Positions 18,120-26,568 of a DNA stretch of 64,000 bases are shown here, piece after piece. The stretch comes from Asparagopsis taxiformis (taxonomy: Eukaryota > Rhodophyta > Florideophyceae > Bonnemaisoniales > Bonnemaisoniaceae). How positions within the stretch are numbered: the first letter of the stretch is position 1; every line of letters starts with the position of its first letter. A program made the position numbers and the translations under genes. Under the pieces are notes generated by a model, which worked only from the letters and a program-made list of their open reading frames with translations, was not told the origin of the DNA and made no database searches. Location: the NCBI GenBank assembly GCA_030407315.1, contig JALQPE010001719.1, positions 124,001 to 188,000 of the forward strand. The letters run 5' to 3'.

Positions 18120-20627
18120 GCTGTGAGCAAGCAAATTGTTGGAAGAAGCGCGAGTTGTAGCGGTCGGCGTTGAAAGTCAAACAACACTGCGGCTGCAGTA
18201 GTAAAAACTGACTGTAAAAATCAATCACGAATTGATGCACCAATGGTCGTCCGGACGGCTGTCGCACAATAAGTTTGTGCATTGCTGGTTGGTCAGGAAA
18301 CAAGAAACGTCATTGCACTTTCTTTGGCTCAGCGCAAGCCAAATTGGCTCCTTTGCTCTGCTTCCTCAACATATCCGACCATTTCTACCTATCGATATCA
18401 CGCCATTGCCGTCAACTTCATCTGCCAGCGTGGCAGCTGACGATGGCAATCGTCGTGCCGAGCATCGCAACCATTGTTTCAACAAGTTTTATTTCACATG
18501 TAGCATCCCACATTCGGCATCGTACCCAACTTGTGTGATAGTCGAAAAGCTAAATAGTCGACTTGTCATCCTCGACTCCTTCAATACTATCCAAAAGTGA
18601 CGACAACAACCGCCCTCTATGTTCCTCTGGTCAATATGATTTCCATGTTTACAGTAAATCTTTTGTTCATCGCGAGACGCCATTGTCATCCACAACAATG
18701 TTGATTCATTTGTCGTCATACGAGCCTTGCACGTTCCTAAAATACTCTGCATCAACTACCGTCTCGTTATAATTTACTTGTTCATATTCCATTCTACTCC
18801 GCAATGGTATCGATTAGCGATCTGCATCTGCTGGGACATGCCATTACCTCGCATCTGTTCACTATTACTGGTGCAATCAATACGTCATTCCACCAAAAAA
18901 CTGTCATTGATGTAACACAAAGCAACACTTCAATCGCTGCATGCTATCGATTTCCGTGGCCCACACTTCGAAACCAGCCATTGTAATTCATTTAGTTTCT
19001 CCGCTCCGTAGCAATGAACATACGTTTCACCTCTCTATGCCTGATTTCAGATGATGTCAACCACCACTCTAACTCATAAAAAAAACCGCTCAAGCTGGAC
19101 AAGGCTCCCGTATTTTGCTTTAACAAATGATACAGCGTACAAATCAAACGTATATTCGTCGGAAGCAGTAATGCGATCACATTCATAAAACATCTGCAAA
19201 GGGGATCGATATATGACCATTGTCATGATGAATTCCACTACTTCATTTTCACCTCTCTAATGTCTACTTGCATTCGTTAACACTTAGTGCAGCCTTTACG
19301 TGCGATGACTTTTCATTGTTGGTTCGGGGGATATTGAGATTTTCCGCTGTTACACACAAATTGAAATGCGAGTCGCCAAATCTTTGGTCAGAGAGCGTGG
19401 TAACGAACAAATGTTGTTATTGTTGCTGTTGCATGTGTTCAGTACATGATGGAACGACACTTGTTCGGCCAAACGTGGATATCATTAATGAAACAATGGA
19501 GCCGGTAGCACACGAGAGATATACTTTTACAGTTTGTTCACATAAATAATGAACGATCTGCACAAATGTGGAAACGATAAAGAGGGAATAGCATTGCGAG
19601 CGAACGTTACAGTTGATGTTTGGATGGGCACTGAAGTAACATGCACGCGTTTTCCTTGCTGGTTTACGGCTGCAGCTTTGTGGAAATCAGCGGTGGAGAA
19701 GGGTGCACAGATGAATTTCAACTAATGTATGACGGAAAACGCATTGTGTAAGTTCTCCAGATCGTCTGCGTGTTCGTTGGAAGGAAACGTGTTAGATTGG
19801 AGCGATGCGCCGCACGATTGCGGCAAAGTTGGTTTGACGCACGCGGACGGCGTGTCTTCAATTGGATTCCATCTGAGTCAAGCAATTACGTGCAAGTTGA
19901 AGGTAGGCGCTCGACGCGTGTGACAGTAGGGAACGAGTTGAGATAGGAGGCGAAAGGGAATCGAGCTGCTCGCGTGGTCGGTGGAATTTTGGGTTGGTTG
20001 TATAAAAGGTTTTATTGTCACGTGTTCCTCTGAGTCAGTTGTGTAATGGTGGAAAATTTTTCTTATTGGTCCATGTTATTATTAGTTGAGTCGATAGGAT
20101 TATAGATGTGATGACTCTGCCTTGACAGCAACTTTGCAGCGAGTTGAGATACACGCGCAAGGTAGAAATTGTGGTGCGGAACTAAAATTTTAGTTGGTAA
20201 ACAGGGAGAGGATGGGACGTTGGAAACAGGCAGCCTAGTTGGGAATCGACAAGGCTGGTCTAGACTAGCAGCTCAGGTCAGCCGGGTATTAGTTGAATTA
20301 TGCGAAACCAGTCGATGGTCACGAGAGAAGCGATGGGAATGTAATAATGGTGATGACGAATGTTAAGAGCGGTGACGAAAGGGTCGGCAAACGTCTCGAC
20401 AACGCGCGCGGGTCAAGTGTTGGCCAAAGTTTGACTGCCTGACAGAGTTAAAAATAAACCTTTCGTCGGCTGCCACCAAATTAATTTTTCGACGTGTACA
20501 CTTCAATATTTTATCGCACAAAAACTCTGTCCCCTCAGAACACTTCAATCCCTTCGTCCCGACATATAGCTTCCTTGTGCTCATCGCTCACTGACGTCTC
20601 TCGTCTGCCATAACCATTCTCGTCGCC
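18120..20627. other. Gene-poor 2.5-kb stretch between VPS4 and the MKP1-like gene
   Basis: Both strands show only short open frames (under about 125 codons) with no recognisable content, and no intron signature joins them into a known protein. No tRNA or rRNA was recognised. Both flanking genes start here, so promoters are expected. A TATA-like cluster near 20002 is listed separately. Confidence 0.45.
20002..20038 (+). promoter_or_regulatory. TATA-like element with CACGTG and TGAGTCA nearby
   Basis: TATAAAA at 20002-20008, CACGTG at 20020-20025 and TGAGTCA at 20032-20038 are clustered about 590-625 bp before the MKP1-like ATG. The distance is long for that gene, so it might drive a long leader or an unannotated transcript. 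Chance occurrence is possible. Confidence 0.3.
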
Positions 20628-21848
20628 ATGACCCTTTTGGACGAAACCCCCCATCATCAGCCCTCGCTCCCCAACAACTCATGGCTCCCTGTTTTTCCCT
20701 GCCATCCGACCCTGTCCGAACGTAACAGCCCTCGTTCGCTCACAGAAGTTCCGCTCGTCACCTCACCTCACAATTCCTATTCAAATAAGCCCGTCAAGTC
20801 GTCTACTCCCCACCCGCCCCATATGCCGCCGCGTCCTCTAAAATCCTCATCGCTCCCTCCCGCCAATTCTCTTGTTGACGCAGCCGATGCAACCGCATCG
20901 CATCGTCAATCTTCGTCGATGTCCAGGCTTCCGCCCCTCGACTTGAAAGCTCTGCATGCTCCCTTCGCGGTTCCGACAGAGCTGCGGCCTGAGCGTAGGC
21001 AAATCGAGAGCATATCCACTTCTTTGTCGTGCTTCCGACCCTACCTCTTCGTTGGTGGTGATGCTGCCGCGCGAGATGTGGCCAATCTACGCAGCAACAA
21101 TATTACCCATATCGTTAATCTTGCTGGAAACTCTACGCCAAACTATCACAGTAACAATCCCTCTTTCAAATACTTGCGTCTCTATGTACGCGATGACGTC
21201 AACCAATCCCTCGATCACATCTTTGCCGAGGTGGGCGTCTTTGTTGACGAGGCGCGCCAGAGAGGCACAGCATGTTTCATACATTGTCTCCAAGGCGTTT
21301 CGCGCAGTGTTACGGCAGCTCTCGCCTATGTTATGAGCAGTGAAAGTATCAGCTGGGAGCATGCCATGCGTGAAATGCTCTCGTGTCGTTCCATTGCAGC
21401 CCCCAACAGGGGCTTCATCAACATCCTAACTGAACTCGATTCTATCATCAAGCATGGGCGCAAACGTCCTAGGTTATACCTTCTAACAAACCAGCGCACA
21501 CAGTCCACAGATTGTTCTAACTTTGTCCAGTTGACGGTTGTCAAGCAGACACCTCCAAATGCTGCCCTACATCGGAACCATGTTTACATTCTAGAGAGAA
21601 CACACCGCAAAGGTTTTGTTGTTTGGCGAGGTGCTAATGTTAATGATGCTACATGGGATCATGCTGTCAGAATTTCGCGTCGAATGGCTGAGCAGCAAGC
21701 CAAGCACATCTCCAACTTTGCTGCATCGAGTTCACTTGCTTCACGCCACAAGCCACTGGAATTATTCGAACAGGGCGAAAGCGTGGACGCAGAGGAAGAG
21801 TTGATTGGTGCTATGACTATGCCACTAACTGACGAGCAAACATATTGA
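20628..21848 (+). CDS. MKP1-like dual-specificity MAPK phosphatase with gelsolin-like domain
   Basis: The protein has 406 residues. A Pro/Ser-rich N-terminus (1-125) precedes a dual-specificity phosphatase domain (about 130-280), with general-acid Asp in LYVRDDVNQS and the signature HCLQGVSRSVT, where Cys near 220 and Arg near 226 are catalytic. Directly after it, residues about 295-360 resemble a gelsolin repeat (HVYILERTHRKGFVVWRGA). That pairing, phosphatase then gelsolin-like segment, is the layout of plant MKP1, which dephosphorylates Thr and Tyr of the MAPK activation loop. The plant C-terminal calmodulin-binding part is not evident. It has GCC before the ATG. A TDY MAP kinase lies upstream as a possible substrate. 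Confidence 0.86.
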   Translation: MTLLDETPHHQPSLPNNSWLPVFPCHPTLSERNSPRSLTEVPLVTSPHNSYSNKPVKSSTPHPPHMPPRPLKSSSLPPANSLVDAADATASHRQSSSMSRLPPLDLKALHAPFAVPTELRPERRQIESISTSLSCFRPYLFVGGDAAARDVANLRSNNITHIVNLAGNSTPNYHSNNPSFKYLRLYVRDDVNQSLDHIFAEVGVFVDEARQRGTACFIHCLQGVSRSVTAALAYVMSSESISWEHAMREMLSCRSIAAPNRGFINILTELDSIIKHGRKRPRLYLLTNQRTQSTDCSNFVQLTVVKQTPPNAALHRNHVYILERTHRKGFVVWRGANVNDATWDHAVRISRRMAEQQAKHISNFAASSSLASRHKPLELFEQGESVDAEEELIGAMTMPLTDEQTY

Positions 21849-22768
21849 TGTCATATCGTTATAGATTTGGTCAATGTATTGTAGGACGAGCAAGAAATGG
21901 CCAAGTTGGTCCACATGTAGTATAGAAATATGCAGTATGTACATAAATGCGGTGAAGTTGCGTGACGTCGACAGCTCCCATCTACGTGAGGCAGCGGTAT
22001 ATCTAAATAGAACGTTTCGTTTATTCTGGTCGCACGGGAGAAGATGTTGGACAATAACACGCGCACTTGACCAAGCATTACCCTGTCACAATGACCCGAC
22101 GACGATGATACGAGAGGCGCGCTGTAATGTGTAGAGAGAATAGGACTTGATGGCAGACGATTATTGGAAACGGGTGGCGTTCAATCATGCGGCGTAGGAT
22201 ATCGGCCGTACGACAGTAGTGGCGGTTTCGGCGCTATGCGTACAGCGGATGATGACGCTCTCGTAATCGTGTGGTACTTGTGATCGCCGACTCACATTGA
22301 CTGCCAAATCTCCACTTGTTGAGCCGGTACAGTAGGGCGCTCCATCGTCCAACAAGATCCTTTTTCTGTTGCCTGACGATCAACACTTCGGTCCCTCCCT
22401 CGTGTTGTTCGTGCGTCACCAAAACGTTTGCCTAGTCTAGATGGTTTAGTTTTATGCTTGCTGACAACTGCAGAGTTGGCGCAGTACATCTATTGTACAA
22501 ACATGTAACGTGGCCTCGACAACGCGACCGTACGCACAAATTGTGCAATTTCAATTGGCACAACACATCCGCACAATGCTGCAGACGTCACTGCCACTCT
22601 CACCGATACATTCATTAACTAACTTGTAACATAACTCAACTTGTGCGTTCACGTCACGTCATGCTTTGTCAGAGACGCGTTGGTTTCTACAAATCCACAT
22701 GGACCGTTCCTCCTGCAGATCGATTTCAAATATCGACAGTCAAGTATGCCGCGCGTGCACGATCGCTG
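21849..22768. other. Region between the convergent MKP1-like and ENY2 genes
   Basis: This 920-bp stretch follows two stop codons. I see only short frames without conserved content and no RNA gene. An ACTAAC with nearby AG occurs around 22618, but no exon could be joined to it. Confidence 0.45.
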
Positions 22769-23262
22769 CTAAGAATTCATCTCGGCCTCTTCTGCGTCGA
22801 GAACGCATGCTTCGGAGGAGACGAAATTTCGGGTGTGAATGATGAGTTCTTGTAGCAAACGAGCTCGCACGGAATCTGGAATTTTTTCTGCCGTCCGTAA
22901 CAAACGTACAATGTTAGAAAGCGATGTTAACAAATACTGACATTAGGTAGATTCAACAGCTGACACTTACCACGCCCAAACAGGGACAAGCTATGCGCGA
23001 GTTCTGCGGTAGAAATAATTTTTGTCTTGGGATGTGAACGAGAGGTAGCATTCATGTCTTGATCAATTGGTTTGTTTGCACCTTCTAGAAGCTTCGGTAG
23101 AACCACATTGCGTGCCTGTTCGATGAGCAAAGCGGTCCAGCCGCTAGACTCTAGCTCCCGAAACAGCCATTCCTTGATGTGGTCCCTCTGGCCAGATTGC
23201 TGTAATTGCTCTAGAAACATTCGTGCGACAAGCTTTGTCGCCGAAGCTTCTTCGCTGTCCAT
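22769..23262 (-). CDS. ENY2/SUS1-like SAGA and TREX-2 subunit, two exons
   Basis: Exons 23262-22971 and 22887-22769 join in phase 1 to give 136 residues. The first helix part (ARMFLEQLQQSGQRDHIKEW), the GW motif and LLIEQARNVV match ENY2; the second exon supplies IPDSVRARLLQELI, matching the conserved VPDSVKKELLQ segment, and so confirms the splice. ENY2/SUS1 is a small helical protein shared by the SAGA deubiquitinase module and the TREX-2 mRNA export complex at the nuclear pore. Usual length is about 100 residues; the extra is an insertion near 60-80 and an acidic tail. An upstream in-frame ATG at 23400 would add 46 residues, but has T at -3 and no similarity. Confidence 0.82.
22888..22970 (-). 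other. Intron of the ENY2-like gene (83 nt)
   Basis: On the minus strand the donor is GTAAGT and the acceptor is GCAG. CTAAC lies at 22917-22913, 25 nt from the 3' end. Without splicing the protein loses its conserved last helix. Confidence 0.85.
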
Positions 23263-23952
23263 TGCTGCAGTGTGGATGCGGTCTGCGTGTGGGCAGGTGA
23301 TAGAGTTTTGGAACGAAATGAATCTATCTACAAAGTAATTCAACCACGCCTCAGCAGGTCGAAGAAGTGCAGCTTGTTCGGTCACGTCCTGCCGCTGCAT
23401 CCATGCCCGTCACATTTAATGGTGAAAGCCTAATGTGTGGAATTAGTGGACGCTAACATACTCCAAGCTGGGGGATTGCACAGCGGATGTGGGTGGACGC
23501 AGACGGGACCCGGACGGGTGAGCGTTCAAATCAGTGTCAGTCTAATATCGGAGATAAGTTGAGAGCAACGTCGGTGGGGCAGCAGCTCTCAGCAGCTGAC
23601 GGAAATGAGCCCGTGGGACGAACACTCAATTCGGAGCACCACAGTCTTACACATCACCACTGCGGGTCAACTACTTGCCCCTTTCGGGCTCTACACAATA
23701 CACGTCGTACACGGATAATCCAGATCAATTACATCCGGTTTAAATTTGTCCCGAAAAGATTTACCAAAATTATCCTCCGTAGTTGATACTTGATCCTTTG
23801 CGATCGCCGGCGTACACGCTGCGAATTATGTCGATGGCGTCGGCGTGAAGCAGAGATCTATCCTTTTGTATCTGCCGTCCAGTCCCATCATCCCTGTTAA
23901 ACCAATCGTACGCATCGACCGTATCTCGTCCAACTGTGCTGGTCGTGCCAAT
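23263..23952. promoter_or_regulatory. Divergent upstream region of ENY2 and NOP58
   Basis: These 690 bp separate two divergent genes for nuclear proteins. Open frames continue in from both sides without conserved content. No TATA box or RNA gene is obvious. Confidence 0.4.
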
Positions 23953-25548
23953 ATGTTGGTTCTTTTTGAAACACCCGCTGGACATGCCCTCTTCAAAGTT
24001 CTAGATGATGCCGCTGTTCGCAATGCAGCTGGTCCTGACATTGAGTCGCAGTCTGCAATAAAAAAAGCAGTCAAACTCAAGGCATTCAATCGTTTTTCAG
24101 ATACGACCTCCGCCCTCGCTGCTGCGACCGCTTTGGTAGAAGGAAAGCCATCGAAGGATCTTCGCAAATTTCTTAAGAGTCAGGTCTCTTCTGATGAGGA
24201 ACTTGCTGTCGCTGATTCCAAACTAGGTGCCGCAATCAAGGAAAAAACAGGTCTGCAATGCCTGTTCTCGCAAGGTGTGAGCGACCTCATGCGCGGAATT
24301 CGTTCCAACCTCGAGGTTCTGCTTGAAGGCCAGGCAGCCGCTGGAGAGGAGGCATCTCGTAAAGCAATGGTTCTTGGTCTTGCCCATTCCCTCAGTCGTT
24401 ATAAACTCAAGTTTTCCCCAGACAAGGTGGATACAATGATCGTTCAGGCTATCGGTTTACTTGATGAATTGGACAAGGAAATCAACATTTATGCCATGCG
24501 ATTGCGCGAATGGTATGGATGGCATTTCCCTGAAATGGGTAAGATCATTGTGGACAACGGAGCGTATGCAAAGACTGTCGATAAGATGGGCATCCGTTCG
24601 AAGGCCGCTTCTATGACGTTTAGTGATATTCTTACTGATGAGGCTGAGGAAGAACTGAAGCAAGCTGCTCTAATTTCAATGGGTACTGAAATTAGTGATG
24701 AAGATGTGCTGAACATCAGAGCTCTGTGCAATCAGGTCATTTCTCTAAGTGATTATAGGTCTACCTTGTTCGAGTACCTAAAGAATCGTATGACTGCTAT
24801 CGCTCCCAATCTGACAGCCATGGTTGGTGAGCTTGTTGGTGCGAGGCTCATTTCCCATGCTGGATCCCTGCTCAGTTTGTCAAAATGCCCTGCTTCAACA
24901 GTTCAGATTTTGGGTGCCGAGAAAGCTTTGTTCCGCGCTTTGAAAACGAAACATGCGACCCCGAAATATGGTTTGATCTATCATGCATCTGTCGTTGGAC
25001 AGGCTGCGCCCAAACATAAGGGTAAGATTTCTCGTTCTTTGGCAGCCAAGTGCGCCCTTGCCATTCGAGTAGACGCGCTGGGAGATGCCGGTGAAGACGC
25101 AACTGTGGGTGAACAGGGAAGACTCGCCATTGAGGCAAGACTTTGCCAACTAGAAGGCAAGACAGAATTTGCCGTCTCCAAGTTAGGCCGATCAGCTGAG
25201 AAGCACAGTAAGTACATACCGCCTGCTACAGCAGGGAAGACGTACAACACGGGAGGAGACGTTATGGTGGATGTGGATCATGCTGAGAACGGTGCCAAGG
25301 GAGGAAAATCAGACAAGAAGAAAAAGAAGGGTAAGCGTGCTAGTTTGAATGGGAAGCCGAGTGAAAACGGAAAGGAAGGTGGAGAGGAGAAAGAGGTTGT
25401 TGCCGAAGAGACCCCCAAGGCGAAGAAGAAGAAAGAAAAGAAGGACAAATCTACTGAGAAGAAGGAGAAGAAAAAGCGGAAACGCTCTCTCGACGCATCA
25501 GAAGCTGCACCAGAATCTTCCCAGAAGAAGAAGAAAGTCACGGAATGA
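23953..25548 (+). CDS. NOP58: NOP58, box C/D snoRNP core protein
   Basis: The 531-residue protein starts MLVLFETPAGHALFKVLDD, the standard NOP58 beginning. The Nop5 N-terminal domain is followed by the NOSIC region (REWYGWHFPEMGKIIVDN) and the Nop domain, with the RNA- and 15.5K-contact segment GARLISHAGSLLSLSKCPAS and GAEKALFRALKTK-HATPKYGLIYH. After about residue 440 the chain becomes a long Lys/Glu-rich tail with KKKKK runs, as in fungal and plant NOP58. It positions fibrillarin on box C/D snoRNAs for rRNA 2'-O-methylation in the nucleolus. The NOP56 paralog is excluded by the start. It is convergent with SmD2 (144 bp). Confidence 0.95.
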   Translation: MLVLFETPAGHALFKVLDDAAVRNAAGPDIESQSAIKKAVKLKAFNRFSDTTSALAAATALVEGKPSKDLRKFLKSQVSSDEELAVADSKLGAAIKEKTGLQCLFSQGVSDLMRGIRSNLEVLLEGQAAAGEEASRKAMVLGLAHSLSRYKLKFSPDKVDTMIVQAIGLLDELDKEINIYAMRLREWYGWHFPEMGKIIVDNGAYAKTVDKMGIRSKAASMTFSDILTDEAEEELKQAALISMGTEISDEDVLNIRALCNQVISLSDYRSTLFEYLKNRMTAIAPNLTAMVGELVGARLISHAGSLLSLSKCPASTVQILGAEKALFRALKTKHATPKYGLIYHASVVGQAAPKHKGKISRSLAAKCALAIRVDALGDAGEDATVGEQGRLAIEARLCQLEGKTEFAVSKLGRSAEKHSKYIPPATAGKTYNTGGDVMVDVDHAENGAKGGKSDKKKKKGKRASLNGKPSENGKEGGEEKEVVAEETPKAKKKKEKKDKSTEKKEKKKRKRSLDASEAAPESSQKKKKVTE

Positions 25549-25692
25549 GACGTTACTTGCGATATGTTAGTAAGGTGTAAAGCTTTGTTAAGTTTATGCG
25601 GATTTGTAATATTGAGGTTGGATGGTGCCCTCCATCTTTGTTGTCAGATACGTTCGAGCAATCCTGCAAGTTGACTAGCAAATGCGAATGTG

Positions 25693-26226
25693 CTACTTTG
25701 GGTTTAAGAGGACTAGAATGACCGAATCGCCGCGTAAGAACATCTTTGATATAACGCGAGTTTTCTCTACTCTTCGCGATTTGCCATCCTTGGAACTCTT
25801 TGGATACTCAACCCAGATCTCAGTGACGTCTTGTAAAACCTAAGAAACAGCAAATATCCAGAGTTAGCACACGGGAGTATAATTTGTAAGATGAAACGGA
25901 CTCAATTCATACCATATTGCAATGCCTGTCGAAGGCTTTCACGCGACCAAGAAGCTTTTTGTTATTGCGAACATTGATTAAGACTTGGATTTCATTCTCC
26001 ACTGCGCGCTTCAAGATGGACAATGGTCCAACTGCAAATTCATCAGCCTTTACGGTATCGACAACACCCAGTGGAGCATTGGGATCATTGAAACCGGAAC
26101 GAGTCTCCGGGACGTCGAGCTTTTCTCTGTCTCGTTTTCTGGACGAATCGGCACAAATAGTTAGTAATGAATTGAATGTTGAAAGTCATGACGTGACGGA
26201 TTGACATACCTTTTGCCGGTCGACAT
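25693..26226 (-). CDS. SmD2: Spliceosomal Sm protein D2, three exons
   Basis: Exons 26226-26210 (17 nt), 26138-25913 and 25839-25693 join to 129 residues, with both junctions in frame. The middle exon carries [20 protein letters not shown] and [18 protein letters not shown], the Sm1 motif of SmD2 (about 44-86). The last exon adds VLQDVTEIW and the Sm2 motif [17 protein letters not shown] (about 112-128), ending near the family's usual C-terminus. SmD2 is part of the heptameric ring on U1, U2, U4 and U5 snRNAs. No single open frame shows the whole protein, so it is easily missed. It is divergent from XRN1 (342 bp). Confidence 0.93.
25840..25912 (-). other. Intron 2 of SmD2 (73 nt)
   Basis: The donor is GTATGA, the acceptor TTAG, with GCTAAC ending at 25863, 23 nt from the 3' end. 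It lies between codons, right after the conserved RHCNM and before VLQDV. Confidence 0.88.
26139..26209 (-). other. Intron 1 of SmD2 (71 nt)
   Basis: The donor is GTATGT, the acceptor CCAG, and TACTAAC ends at 26160, 21 nt from the 3' end. It splits the sixth codon after a 17-nt first coding exon. Confidence 0.85.
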
Positions 26227-26568
26227 TTTGGTGCTCTGCTCACTGGCGCGATAGTCGTGTAGAGGCGATGTCACTCTGAGAGATGTGGGAAGCGCGCGAT
26301 CAACCGAGTAGAGCGCCGGCAAGACGATTATTTTGATCTGTATTTGAAATCGTTTGCGTGATAAAAATTGAATTGTCACTTGAAAATTGCAAGCGCAGCA
26401 CTGCACTGCACTACACTACTCACCATCCGTTACACAGGTCTGAGCTGTATCCCAACTCTCTCAAGTGCACCTGCCCTGCCACACGCACCGTCAGCGACGC
26501 CCCGACTCCGTCATCAATCCACAAGCGTCCACATCCGTATCTCATCGCACGCATCCAGTCTTCTCGCA
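26227..26568. promoter_or_regulatory. Divergent upstream region of SmD2 and XRN1
   Basis: These 342 bp lie between two divergent RNA-metabolism genes. The XRN1 frame is open through most of it but carries no conserved residues, so it is read as a C-rich leader and shared promoter. Confidence 0.45.

Noticed and set aside
23263..23400. 46-codon N-terminal extension of the ENY2-like protein
   Set aside because: It starts at an ATG with T at -3 and lacks similarity; ENY2 proteins begin shortly before the first helix.
25917..26204. Open frame on the plus strand opposite SmD2
   Set aside because: The minus strand encodes SmD2 through two spliced junctions; the plus-strand frame has no similarity.
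26368..26568. In-frame N-terminal extension of XRN1 resembling an organelle leader
   Set aside because: XRN1/XRN2 proteins begin at MGVPKFYRW-like sequence with the N-terminus packed in the active-site region. The upstream 67 codons look like a C-rich leader, as in other genes here.
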